Assembly: GCA_009801015.1 (NCBI GenBank)
Contig: VHZZ01000015.1
Location: 29,950-74,984 of the forward strand
Origin: Silene noctiflora
Lineage: Eukaryota; Streptophyta; Magnoliopsida; Caryophyllales; Caryophyllaceae
DNA length: 45,035 bases
Direction of reading: 5' to 3'
Shown: positions 35,088 to 45,035 of the stretch, in pieces
Layout of the letters: each line of letters begins with the position of its first letter
Position numbering within the stretch: the first letter of the stretch is position 1
The notes under the pieces: generated by a model
Databases searched by the model: none
The model's input: the letters and a program-made list of their open reading frames with translations, nothing else
Told to the model about the DNA's origin: nothing
Translations under genes and position numbers: made by a program

Positions 35088-35310
35088 CTCCCTCCTATTC
35101 CAAGTAACACCCCCCCCCCCCCCCCCCCCCCCCAATTTCCTTTTTCGGCAAATTCAGCCTTTCAAGTTATCTTCCCTATTTTCCTATTTCGGAAATTTTG
35201 TGTGGTCCAAATTTAATTGTATGTGGGGTAGTGTGTTTGTGTAGTCCATATTCACTCTCTTAATCCTTGTGCCAATGTGAATGGGGAGGTTTACTTGGAA
35301 TAGGAGGGAG
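35088..35310. mobile_element. Well-preserved Stowaway MITE with poly-C insert
   Basis: CTCCCTCCTATTCCAAGTAA at the left and its exact inverse TTACTTGGAATAGGAGGGAG at the right, flanked by TA on both sides, make a 223-bp Stowaway element. A run of 24 C residues (35110-35133) follows the left terminal repeat. Intact ends suggest recent activity. Confidence 0.9.
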
Positions 35311-36998
35311 TATATTTTAACCCAAAAATATGGAGATTTTGGAAATAACAGAATCCAACATTTTGGCACACTGATTCACTTGTGTGGCTGTGTTGGATGT
35401 TTTTAACTTGGTCTAATTGACATAGATTGTAATTTATGGGTTAATTTTTTCTTTTGGCTCTACATCTTACAGGCTATCTTCCCGTTTCCATGAAACAACT
35501 ATGTATACATACTCTAAGCCATATGAATCAAAATAGCAGTATCAGTCTTCTGCCACTTCAAATCTAAAAGGTTTAAATGGGACCCAAATAGGACAAAACC
35601 TGAAAAAAGATGCCTTTTGTTTATAACTTTGGCCAAAAGTCAGCCTAAAATATTGGTCTATAGTTCTATACCATCTTAAAACAGAAAGATATATAATCTC
35701 AACTACGCATTCTAAAGCATCTGACCCACTACTTAGCCACATTTGACAAAGCAAATCATTGCTAATTCGTCTACTAATATGAATGTCAAAGCCCTCAACT
35801 AAAGCCACAACAAAATACAATCACCTTTTTAGGAATCACCGAAAAAATTGATCAATTTTGGAGAAGATCCAGATAAGTCAGCAACTACAACACATTACAT
35901 TTACCAAAGATGAGACTTTTACCTTTCAGAACATATTATCATCCTTTGAGCATATCCAATACAGCAAAATCAAACTGATACTACATAAATCAAAGTGGCC
36001 AAAGTAGGTACTGGATTAAAATTTATGACACGTGAAAAGCAAGTGTGAAATAAATGTTAAAAGCAACATCACAATAATGATACACTTAGTACAAGAACAA
36101 CAGTAGTAAACCAATAAGAAGAAGAAGAAGAATATGAAGTTAAAAGTGGCAAGAATAACGCGAGGGAGGGGGAACATTGTTTTAGAAGGCTTGAATTGTT
36201 GCCAATTACCAAATATAACAGTATATGAGACGAAACTTTACTCTTGGAAATCAGATCTTTCAAGTTTATCAGGAAACAAATCTAACATAAAATGAACAGA
36301 GTCTGCTTTTGTGAAGTTAATGCACCTTCAACTATATCTTTCACTGTATGTGTTCAAGCATGACTAAATATTTTACAAACAAATAAGTTAGCAATATCAT
36401 TATCTCAACCGAAGAAGACAATGAAGACTGGGGACCAAGGAATAGCCCTAGCACCACATGGATGCCAAACAAAAGATACGAAGCTGAATATAATTTCTCA
36501 AAATCTTGTCCACTATGGTACAAGATAATTGCTAGCAAAAGTACAAATTTGGCTAAACGGACATAATTCCCCCTTTCCCTTTTCTGCCTTGGCATGTCAA
36601 AAAGTTACCATCGAATGAGACTAGATGCACACAATCTCAATTGAGGTACAACTATATATAATATGTCATCAAGACTTATCATGAAATTTCATTGCTAAGA
36701 TGTAACGTAACGAGAACTAATCAAACAGCCACTATCAATCACTCTCAATCATTCAAGATAAGCATCCAATTGAACTGGCAAAATATGTGATCGGCTAGCC
36801 GAATTTCATACCACTCAAAGATTGTACATGCTTTAGTATAGTGCACTGGAAAATATATTCCACTTAGGTCATATCGAAATTCCCAGGAGTAAAAAGACAA
36901 AGTAATCATTTTCTGGCCTTACTTTAAATATATAAATCTCTTTTTCTCTTTTGCTTAGTAAATTAAAATCACAAAAAAAGAATGAGTAAAAATGAAAA
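35311..36998. other. Spacer, no supported gene
   Basis: AT-rich. Two minus-strand frames, 35542-35820 (92 codons) and 36341-36595 (84 codons, hydrophobic), are open, but neither has a recognised motif or clear splice context. A short GAA microsatellite is at 36117-36131. Confidence 0.45.
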
Positions 36999-37069
36999 CT
37001 AGTCAATAGTGCTATCACTTTCAAGCTTGCCTGCTACGACCACTGCAGAATTCCTGTTAGGACTACTAC
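36999..37069 (-). CDS. Possible terminal exon of an unresolved gene
   Basis: On the minus strand, TTTGTCAG forms an acceptor, then two bases plus 22 codons read SSPNRNSAVVVAGKLESDST and ID before a TAG stop. The composition is polar and protein-like. It needs an upstream exon ending with one extra base. The ATG exon at 40158-40229 ends in phase 0, so at least one more exon would have to lie between. Family unknown. Confidence 0.25.
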
Positions 37070-37490
37070 CTGACAAATATTGTTGCATTGAGATGAAAAG
37101 GTTACCAAGTTCTCAGATTTTATAATTCACAACCACAAGTACTTGGCTTTTTTGAAGAAATATTTATGAACCGATGAAAATGAAAGTATAGCATACCATT
37201 AGTAGCTAGTATATGTATAACAATGGCCCATATAATCATTTAGCATTGACTATCACAAGAAAGATTTCAAGGAAGAAACTGCTAAAACATTTCGTCATCT
37301 TTAGGGAATAAAGTAATGTTAAGATAAGAATTTATCTACTTTTTTTATAGTGCACTAACTAGTCTGCTAAGTCAACATCAAACAACTCATGATTAACCAC
37401 ACAAGCCAAGATTTTCACTAGTATTATCATAAAAATAAAAATTTAAATTAACTGAACGTTGTCATGTTCAGCAATGAAGCCTTTGTACTC
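37070..37490. other. Spacer, nothing seen
   Basis: AT-rich, without repeats or frames that I can support. If the flanking exon-like segments belong to one gene, this would be intron. Confidence 0.4.
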
Positions 37491-37496
37491 GTGAAA

Positions 37497-38333
37497 ATCA
37501 CGAGTGCGTTTGGGATTACTTGTGTATGTACACGCATAATGTAGCCTCGTTTGTTTGATACATATTGACATCTTTATTGCTTTCATTGACACGCAATAAA
37601 CTGTTGTTCATGTATTATGACAAGAAGTAAAACAACATATTTATTTTCAATTTCACAATATTATAAATGTTAGACGGGCAAGTAGATGTAATAATGTACA
37701 AATGTAACCTAGAGCTACTTGCTTCAACGTTAAGAATTGTGATATAAAATTAACGTCAAATGAATATTTGATACCTGCGGAACTTATTTTTATCATTGAC
37801 TAATGTTTTCCTATATCTTTGTAATAAAGTTTGGAAGTGTGTGGTTGTATGAGCAATTATAGTGTCACCTTTCATAGCGTATTTTATATTGTACGATATA
37901 TTAATTTTTTTACGCTAGTATAATATTTGAGGATTTTATTTGATAAATTATGTTAATACATTAATTTTTAAGTTCTCCTTATGCATCTAATTTATTAAAA
38001 TTAAGGAGATACACAACAAAAGAGAGGATAACATTTACAAACATCGTAAAACATAGAGTGATGTAATATGATTTTTATTTGTCGTATAACTGATTTTTAC
38101 AATCAAACCTAAAAATTTTAAATTTTATTTTTATTTTGATGTTGTATAATCTACTTTAAAATAAAAATCCAAATTTCAATGTTTATTATGCTCTATTTTG
38201 TATTTAATGCTACAAATCTAATTAATATTTTTTTTTTAAATAATAAATGGTAATGATGTGGCTTACTAAGCTAGATATGTTGATGTGGCAATTAGATAAG
38301 TGTTTAGTTTGTGTTTTAATTATTATATATAGA
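37497..38333 (-). mobile_element. Helitron-like element (5' end supported)
   Basis: On the minus strand the sequence starts, after an A, with TCTATATATAATAATTAAAA and soon has ATTGCCACATCA and AGCCACATCATTA. This style is typical of plant Helitron 5' ends (A|TC...). A perfect hairpin, ACTCGTGAAAATCACGAGT, lies at 37497-37515 at the far side, as Helitrons have near their 3' end. However, a CTRR terminus just after it is not evident, so the 3' border is uncertain. No Rep/helicase coding is present. Confidence 0.45.
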
Positions 38334-38366
38334 TTTGCCAAATAAGATCAACTGGATAATTGGATG

Positions 38367-38880
38367 TAGCTGAGAGAGCTTCCTGACGAAAAATTTGTTT
38401 GCAACTATGACCTAAATCTCGCAGTCTTCAACAGTTCACTGTCACCAAATATCATGTTCGGTTCATCCATTCATCTCCACCGGGATCTTAGAGAAGATAA
38501 GCTGTTCAACGACTTCTATCTGGAACCACACTGCCTAACTTTCAGTAAAGGACCACAAACTACAACACAACCATCAGAGGGAATCAAAGATCATTCTAAC
38601 AGGCAACATCAGCAACTATACCCTTTTTAACATAGCCTACTCATCCTTTAGCATAACTCCGGACTCCCATGCTTGTGATTTCTTCTCCAAGCTCAATACC
38701 TCAATCTTAAGTGTTCTAATCTAGCAATATTACAGGAAAAAAATTCTCAAACATAACTTCCGCGTGTCTATGCTAAATCACTTGTCTTCAAACTTAACCA
38801 CTACTACATCATTCGACATGCACAACAAACCAACTACGGCATCCTTAACCATATGAGCTCCATAAATATCAACGGGATAA
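38367..38880 (+). pseudogene. Unrecognised coding-like remnant
   Basis: Several consecutive open stretches on the plus strand, in changing frames, look protein-like. One runs about 38367-38630 with LPDEKFVCNYDLNLAVFN and FYLEPHCLTFSKGP. Others read GNISNYTLFNIAYSSFSI and SSNITGKKFSNITSACLC. Asn-X-Ser/Thr sites and Cys residues suggest a secreted or wall-facing domain, perhaps of the GUB_WAK type, but the match is weak. The frames are broken by stops and shifts, so it is most likely a decayed gene fragment. An hAT-like MITE follows at 38918. Confidence 0.3.
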
Positions 38881-38917
38881 TTATCTTGTACGGACTAGTT
38901 ATCATCCGCTTTTAACT

Positions 38918-39161
38918 TAGGGTGTGTTTAGATGGAGGGAAAGGGAGGGGAGGGGAGGGAAAGGATACAAAATTCCTTGTTTGGATGACAAATGAGGTAG
39001 GAGGGAAATGAATAGGGGTGGGGATTTGGAGAGATTCATTTTCCCTCCTCCAAGCCAATTAAAATCCTTTCACCATAGGAAAGATTTGGAGGGAAAACTC
39101 CACCTCCCCATTTCCCCTCCCCTCCCTTTCCCTCAACTTTTGCTATCCAAACACGCTCTTA
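38918..39161. mobile_element. hAT-like MITE with TAGGGTGTGTTT ends
   Basis: TAGGGTGTGTTTAGATGGAG at the left pairs with the inverse of the right end (TAAGAGCGTGTTTGGATAG). Inner arms GGGAAAGGGAGGGGAGGGG and CCCCTCCCCTCCCTTTCCC are near-perfect inverses. About 244 bp and non-coding. The 8-bp duplication is not clear. Confidence 0.7.
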
Positions 39162-40157
39162 GCTTAATTCCTTTGTCAGAGTACTGACTGTAGTAGTGAT
39201 CACTTGTTGAACAAGTCAGTTGCGGACTTGAAGGTCCAACAACATAGTAGAATTCCATGTTGTCTAATGGACTCAAATTTAAAACTAGTTAATTAGTTTG
39301 AACTACAATGAGCAACATGGCAAAAATATGTAGCCTAGGGAACGACACGTCAAACCACTAGAATTCATTATTTTTGGAAGAAAGGAAGATAATTGCTAGG
39401 TACATGAGGATTCTCAGCCAAGAAGCAAGAGTAAAAAGAAGGGATGAACAGGCATAAAAGCATGCGGAACAGACGGCACTTCTTACTAATCCAAAGGCTC
39501 TCAACAACACGCGTCATTCTACATAAAATAAGATACTTGGTAGAAAAGACATTCACAAGCTTTTGGGCTCAAAAAATCACAAGGTGTAACACAGCCCGTC
39601 CTAGACAAGAAACAAAGAAGTGACAAAGCAAATAAAGAGCTGGATAGTTTTGACCAACCAGTAAATGGTTATGACTAGAGTCACTAGATGATCCAGTTCA
39701 TTCGAGCAAATGCACAGCCTATGGCTTCTAAAGTTCAGTATCTTGAGGGTAACCTTAGTACCTAACTATGAAAAACGAGGAGGAAGCTGAGAGTTACTGA
39801 GAATGTCGTGGATAAAACACTTCCCTGAGAGAACAGTTTATCACAATAACTTCATATTTCCAAGAGAAAGTAACCAATAGTTTCATTATGAATGATGGAT
39901 TCATCCCAATAACAGAGTTTATTGAGACATCTTACAAGCTGACTTTTGAAGGACAAAACATATCAGGACAAATTAAACATGAATTGAGCATGACGAAAGT
40001 AATTGACAAAAATAAAAAAAATATACATAGCTACCTACTAGATACTCATTCTATGCCGCAAATCTGGAGTTTTCAGTGGAAATAAAGCGACAGTTATTTC
40101 AACAGTAAAATAAATTACAGGAGAAGAGAACAAAACCTTGTTCAATCATCTGTTTAC
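39162..40157. other. Spacer or intron, nothing firm
   Basis: Between the MITE and the ATG exon of the unresolved minus-strand unit. Two acceptor-like sites are visible on the minus strand (TTATTTTATGTAG near 39520 and TCGTTTTTCATAG near 39770). Reading on from the ATG exon in phase 0, the first gives an early stop. The second gives a 54-codon hydrophobic frame of unknown meaning. Confidence 0.35.
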
Positions 40158-40229
40158 TGAATTGCCAAAATTCGTAACGGCCTGAGATAAGTCATCCACC
40201 TTCCACTTAGGCAAGAGTGCACGATGCAT
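40158..40229 (-). CDS. First coding exon of an unresolved gene
   Basis: On the minus strand the acceptor GTGTGGAACTCAG is followed by GCCTTGG and ATG, then 24 codons reading MHRALLPKWKVDDLSQAVTN and FGNS, ending TCA|GTAAAC at a donor. With a leader exon 1.5 kb upstream this is a coherent gene start. The pattern 'DLSQAVTNFGNSV' faintly recalls the N-terminus of some plant golgins, but too weakly to name it. Downstream exons were not resolved. Confidence 0.35.
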
Positions 40230-40236
40230 CCAAGGC

Positions 40237-41760
40237 CTGAGTTCCACACAAACAATGCAGAAATGTTGACGGGTTTGTGACACGAGAGAACTTGGAGAAA
40301 AATAAAATTAATGGATGCAAAATAAGAAGATAAGCTGTCTAACTAAAAAAAAAATTCAAGGCAGCAGCAGCAAGTCATAAAATGGCAGTCATGAACACAA
40401 AGATATTTAGCTATTTCATGCGCACACAATGAAAGAACTTGGTCCTGCAACACGATGCTACTCGTGGTGTAAAATAGGAAGTCTAAGAACAGACGAACAG
40501 CCGAACTGAGATCAATGGCCTAGGCAATTCTGAAAAGGACTTGACCATAGAGCTAGCCACAGAGGTTAGCCATCGACTTCGACTGTGCTTTGTCAGTTGA
40601 GCTAATCATCAAAAACTTAAGTGTCTCATTTACTAGTTGGAGCCGATTACGTAACTTTAAGAGAAATAGAAAAGGGGGGCATATTAGTGTTGTGGAATCA
40701 CAAAGCTGAACTGATCTACTAAAGCTGAAAACTTGCTTTGGATTTCCAGGCTAAGCATCTAAACCCTCCTAGCCTAGAGCTGAGAACTCCAGGAGGTATT
40801 ATTATTATTCTCCGAAACCAGAAATGATGTGCACAACGTAATTGAGTTTCAGGGACTCAGGGACAAAGAAAGGAAGCACTATGAAGGAAAGGTGCATCTC
40901 AATCGACACCTTATGCTAGGCGCGACTCAAATCACCGCCCTAAACTAACATTTCATTTTGTTTCCTCCTATCCATCTAGTGCATTTACACAACAAAAATA
41001 AAGGTTGAACGTAATGCAACCATCAAGGAAACAAAGTAAGTCACCAAATACGTTATTCCATGAAGCGCGGTCAATTTTAGCAAGGCTTTCACGACAAAAA
41101 ATATGATCGACAATTACAACACTACAAACAAGATGCCTTGACATCCATCTTTAATAGAACCTCACAAGTTCAGTTTTCTTTTTCAAATTAATCCAATAAT
41201 TCATTTGCTACAAGCTCACGCTTATCTAAGATCTTATAGATTAATTCTCTCTCCATTCCAATAGTTTGTTTACATTTTTCAGAATATTTTTCATAAACAT
41301 TGCTATGTTCTCCGTATCTGGGTACAGCTTAACCATCATTGTCACAAGAAGGCCGTCCTAGACTTACTTAAGACCGCCTTAAGCTTACAACATGATCCTT
41401 GTAGCTGGCATTAAATGATTCATATAGCATGATAAGACGGCCTCAAATGATATTCTGTACACAATAATTTCCGATTGCCGACAGCTAATCACCAAAATAA
41501 TACAGCGACAAATTCAATTATACAAACAAGAACTCCGAAGCTTGACGAACACACAAACACCTCAATTTTTCGATTAATCGGTCCAAAACACAAGAAATTC
41601 AACATACATTACCAAAATATAATCATAGATACAAATAATCGAGTGAATAAGCACAAATGTCAATCGATGAAGCAAATACTATGGAACAGTTAAACAAATT
41701 AGCGAAATTGTAAGTAAATTAAAAGCTGAAAAAATAAGGCAAAGTAATCGATATATATAC
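40237..41760. other. Probable first intron of the unresolved gene
   Basis: AT-rich, with no strong coding signal. A CCGCCTTAAGCTTA half-palindrome near 41375 belongs to the dispersed CCGTCTTAAG family. CTCCATTCCAATAGTTTG near 41251 looks like a Stowaway terminal fragment. Confidence 0.3.
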
Positions 41761-41885
41761 CTATAAAGTCTGAACAAATTTAGCGTCGAATGATGGAGAA
41801 TTTAGGTTTTTCGAAGGTAATGTTGATCGATTGAATTTGATTTTTAGGGTTTTGGTTTTGAGATTTTTGTCAAGTTGAAGAAGAG
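41761..41885 (-). promoter_or_regulatory. 5'UTR exon of the unresolved minus-strand gene
   Basis: On the minus strand, pyrimidine-rich sequence with AAAACCCTAAAAATC, without any ATG, runs to TTATAG|GTATAT, a good donor at 41760. AAACCCTAA-type telo-box motifs are common in plant leaders. The transcription start near 41880 is an estimate. Confidence 0.3.
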
Positions 41886-42231
41886 TGAAGGAGGGAATAC
41901 ATGTGATCCACGAAAACAAATCCACGTTTTTCGCGGGCTTATCAATTTGTCAACGTCTTCAACGCTCAAGACTTTTTTTAATGTAATTTTTGAACGAGAA
42001 TTTAGGGGTGTGTGACCTGGGTTTGACTAGCGGGGTGGGGTGTCTTAAAGTAAATGGAGGTCAAGTGTACTAAAGAAAATGAGGTTCTAAATATGAATGT
42101 GTAAGTGTACTACACATTGAGTTTTGTATTGAATTTAATTTGTAAAGCTTATAGATTCGATGGGCAGAACTGGAGGTCCGGTTCCGCCCCCGTGATCGTC
42201 CGGGTATTAGACGCCCCTGGTGAGTGGTGAC

Positions 42232-42486
42232 TAGACTTGATAAACAGGCCAAACGAGTTGGGGTTGGGTTTGGGTTATTTGGAATTGCAGGTTTTTGGAT
42301 CGGGTTGGGTTAGTTCGGGTTATTTTCGGGTCGACTATTATCAAGTTATTTATAAATAATAACCAGTTTAAAACAGTAAATATTTTAGTCCGGTTATATT
42401 AGGTCGGTTCAATTTGTATCTTAAGTTCGGTTGTCAGCTCGGATACGGGTTGGGCTATTCGGATTGAGTCAATTTTATCAGGTCTA
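42232..42486. mobile_element. GGGTTGGGTT-rich terminal-repeat element
   Basis: TAGACTTGATAAACAGG at the left and the inverse of TTTTATCAGGTCTA at the right form short terminal repeats around arrays of GGGTTGGGTT and TCGGGTTATT. It resembles the TAG-ended repeat elements at 988 and 25010. The flanks do not show a convincing 8-bp duplication, so the call is tentative. Confidence 0.45.
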
Positions 42487-43540
42487 CGTGTAACTGTGTG
42501 TAGACAAGTCCATCTGAGCTTGAACTCGAGCTTTGGTAGACTCGAATCAAGTTCAGCTTGTCATTATGCTCTTTTCAAAATATTTTTTTTAGAAAAAATA
42601 TTAATTTAAAATTTTAGAATATAATGATTGTAATATAATTATAAGTACCAAAATAAGATATTTTATAAAATTGGTATAATTTTAAAAATTATAAAAATTA
42701 CATTATTCTATAACAAGAAAAAATGACCCCAAACAAGCTTTTAATCCAAGCTTTGTTGAGCTCAGAATATGCTCAATATCCTTGAGCTTAGCTTAGGCCG
42801 AGATTTGACCAAACAGATTATGATGGCTCAACGAGCCAACTTCGATCATTTATTGTCCCTAGACAAGACCGTCTCACAAATTCATATAAGATAACGTGAT
42901 AAGATCTCCCGAAAAATAATACTCTGTAATAAACAAAAAGGTAACTATCTATATTTATTATATGAGATATTAAACTAAGATTATTGTAAAACCGTCTCAT
43001 TTTGTATAGTATGTTTTTTAATTAAAACTTTCTAAATATTACCTTCAATATTCTTTAATGACAAACATTAATTCCACATGCTTCTTTTTATGATATTTGT
43101 AAAACCCCATTTAATTTAGAGTTTTTAGTTAGACCTTCACAGATAAATAGTGTCACCATTTCGGTTTTCCGAGATAGTGAAATCGAGTTACTCTACTCCG
43201 TCATTGCACTTATTCTTACAACAAAGGTTGATCGACCAAACACATTGTGTACCATTTGATCGAGCATCCTAAACAATAGTCGGGTATTACAATATTAACA
43301 GTAGATCATTGTATTATAAAAATAAAAATAAAAACTCAAAACATATGTTTTTGTAAGAACAAATAATGTCGAACCATGTAGATAAATTATATATATAGAA
43401 TTAATTGCTATTTGTAAAAATGTGTAACCTAAAATTTCTAAATTTTATTGTTATTAGTATAATTACTTTATATAGTAAGTACACTACATTATTATTTAAA
43501 TGGCAAAATCAATATATATCTATATCTATATCTATATCTA
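42487..43540. other. AT-rich spacer, no gene
   Basis: No coding region. ACCGTCTCA-type phrases near 42869 and 42992 in direct orientation look like pieces of another miniature element. An AT-rich block with several TATATA stretches follows. Confidence 0.5.
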
Positions 43541-43555
43541 TATCTATATATATTA
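43512..43555. repeat. TATATC hexanucleotide microsatellite
   Basis: Five to six near-perfect copies of TATATC lead into a Helitron-like start at 43543. Confidence 0.75.
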
Positions 43556-43800
43556 TTAAAATAGGCTTTTTTTTAGCATATTAGAGCGTCCGCATCATTT
43601 TTTTAGTTTTAGGAAAGTATATTATAAGATCTTCCAAAATTATGACAAGGATATTTTTAGTATCAAAGTTGTATTTTACATAAAATAATTTTTTGATTAT
43701 AAATCTAACCAAAAAGTATAATGCAAAACATTTAGAAACTTAGATATTTGGATTCGTTGCGAAAAATGCTTTCATTTGAGTATAAATTTCGTATTATTTA
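43543..43800 (+). mobile_element. Helitron-like 5' terminus
   Basis: After an A, TCTATATATATTATTAAAAT, then AGGC and a T run, matches the usual 5' start of plant Helitrons. No 3' hairpin with CTRR was located within the window, so length and completeness are unknown. Confidence 0.4.
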
Positions 43801-44071
43801 CTACTTCCTCTCTTCCATTGAATTGTTTACCTTTACTTTTTGCACAAATATTAAGAAAATGGGATATATCTACTTTTCATATGTTTACTTACACAACTAC
43901 TCTCATGTAAGCCTCTCATATTTTGGCACCCACCCACGGAAAGGTATAAAAGTAGACAATGGTATATGGGTCATTTAATTGATCAAAAAATATTCATATA
44001 TAGAAACGTAAACAGTCAAGCGGAACGNGGTAAAATANAAAATGTAAACAATTAAATGGTATGAATGAAGT
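43801..44071. mobile_element. Degraded Stowaway-like MITE
   Basis: TACTTCCTCTCTTCCATTGA, then ATTGTTTAC at the left, pairs with the inverse of GTAAACAATTAAATGGTATG and AATGAAGTA at the right. TA is present at each end. The interior is AT-rich and contains a few N bases. Confidence 0.55.
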
Positions 44072-44074
44072 ATT

Positions 44075-45035
44075 ATTTTNTTCTCATATTTTAATTATNA
44101 TAAAANATGGTATACTTCTTAATATGTTATTTGTCCCACATTGAANAATTATGTAGGTGTGGTGAATATAATACATATAAATAGTAGATTTGTCCCACAC
44201 TGGAAGATTACCATTAGGTGATAATCCTACGATTATAAATAGGAGTCATATTTGAAACTTGGGTATCATTCAAAATTTGTTGAATCTTTCAAGTATTGTC
44301 TTATAGGACTCTTAATAATTTTTATTATTAAAAATTAATTAATTTAGAAAAGTATCCTAAATAATATTTTTGATATATAAAAAATATAGTGAAAAATATT
44401 TTAATTATTATTATAATTAGAATTAGAATATAATATATATTTCCTATATTATATTCAATATTTATAATATTTATATAAAAAAATTTACATTTTATTTGAC
44501 AAAAAAGTATAGAAAAAAAATACGAAAATAATATAATTAGACTGGTGGTAAGAAAATGTTATAGTATAAATTTCATATTATGTTCACATATTTTAATTAT
44601 GATAAAAAATAGAAAAAATGTACGAATATTAATAAATGGTATAGTATATAATTATTACATATATCGAAGTAGCAATTTTCCGTATTCGGAATTTGGGTTA
44701 AATGTCGAACTAGGTGCGAAGAAGATGATGTATTTCTTATTTAGTATGTTATTTGTACCGTATTAAAAAATAATGCAGGTGTGGTGAATAAATTACATAT
44801 AAATAGTAGAGTAGTCCCACATCGAAAGATTAACATAAGATGGGTGATTCTAAAATTATAAATATGAGAAATCATTGGAATTAAGGCATCAACCCAAAAA
44901 AAATTTAGTCTTAAGTATTGTCTTAGAGAACTCTTAAGAGTGTATCATTCTCTCCACAATATGATATAATTTTCTATATTATATTCAAGTGACGCTGTTT
45001 ATAATTTTTATTTATAAAAAAACTCATACATTTCA
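44075..45035. repeat. Two diverged direct repeats at window end
   Basis: Two units, about 44087-44500 and 44588 to the window end, share TATTTTAATTAT, ATGTTATTTGT, CAGGTGTGGTGAAT-like text, CATATAAATAGTAGA, GTCCCACA and AAGTATTGTCTTA in the same order. A 'GTCCCACAT' block with a following TATAAAT is common in LTR-type promoters, so these might be solo or paired LTR relics. That is only a suggestion. The sequence continues outside the window. Confidence 0.4.

Noticed and set aside
35542-35820. Minus-strand frame of 92 codons ending FEVAED
   Set aside because: Composition is fairly protein-like, but there is no ATG, no recognised motif and no clear splice site. Not listed as a gene; a protein search could revive it.
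36341-36595. Hydrophobic minus-strand frame of 84 codons
   Set aside because: AT-rich sequence often gives Leu/Ile-rich frames; no motif and no promoter.
39488-39525. Possible mini-exon with ATGTAG acceptor and GTAAGA donor
   Set aside because: In the phase supplied by the ATG exon it hits a stop within six codons, so it cannot extend that gene model.
43512-43555. Regularly spaced repeats considered as a CRISPR-like array
   Set aside because: Plain TATATC microsatellite in a plant genome; no spacers.

Overview
The window is nuclear DNA of a flowering plant: AT-rich, with intron-split genes, plant-specific gene families and dense miniature transposons. Stowaway ends (CTCCCTCC...GGAGGGAG), repeated CCGTCTTAAG and CCGTCTTCA palindromes and the phrase ACTCCGTA are common in Caryophyllales (beet, spinach, Silene and relatives). 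That placement is an inference from repeat style, not a proof. A few N bases and a run near 23196-23202 show it is an assembled contig.

Four host genes can be modelled in full. (1) 3037-8334, plus strand: an L-gulono-1,4-lactone oxidase-like FAD enzyme, five exons, 584 residues. (2) 8613-11302, minus strand: a membrane-anchored armadillo-repeat protein of unknown role, two exons, 828 residues, convergent with gene 1. (3) 12419-19851, minus strand: a DUF21/CNNM-type membrane protein with a CBS pair, thirteen exons, 484 residues, with one GC-AG intron. (4) 32075-33061, plus strand: an intronless adenylate isopentenyltransferase (IPT), the first enzyme of cytokinin synthesis. I see no shared pathway linking the four.

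A fifth, unresolved minus-strand transcription unit probably starts near 41880: it has a 5'UTR exon with a clean donor and an ATG exon at 40158-40229. Exon-like pieces at 36999-37069 and 30755-30858 may or may not belong to it.

The remainder is a repeat-rich spacer. It holds at least two hAT-like elements with perfect 8-bp target duplications (one nested inside another repeat element), a Mutator-like foldback element with a 10-bp duplication, several Stowaway elements, tRNA-derived and Au-like SINEs, Helitron-like termini, a LINE 3' end that looks inverted by twin priming, and a small retrocopy-like coding fragment with an A-rich tail. I found no operon, CRISPR array, rRNA or clear tRNA gene, and no convincing new multi-gene system. 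The most worthwhile leads are the unrecognised exons and the retrocopy-like fragment.
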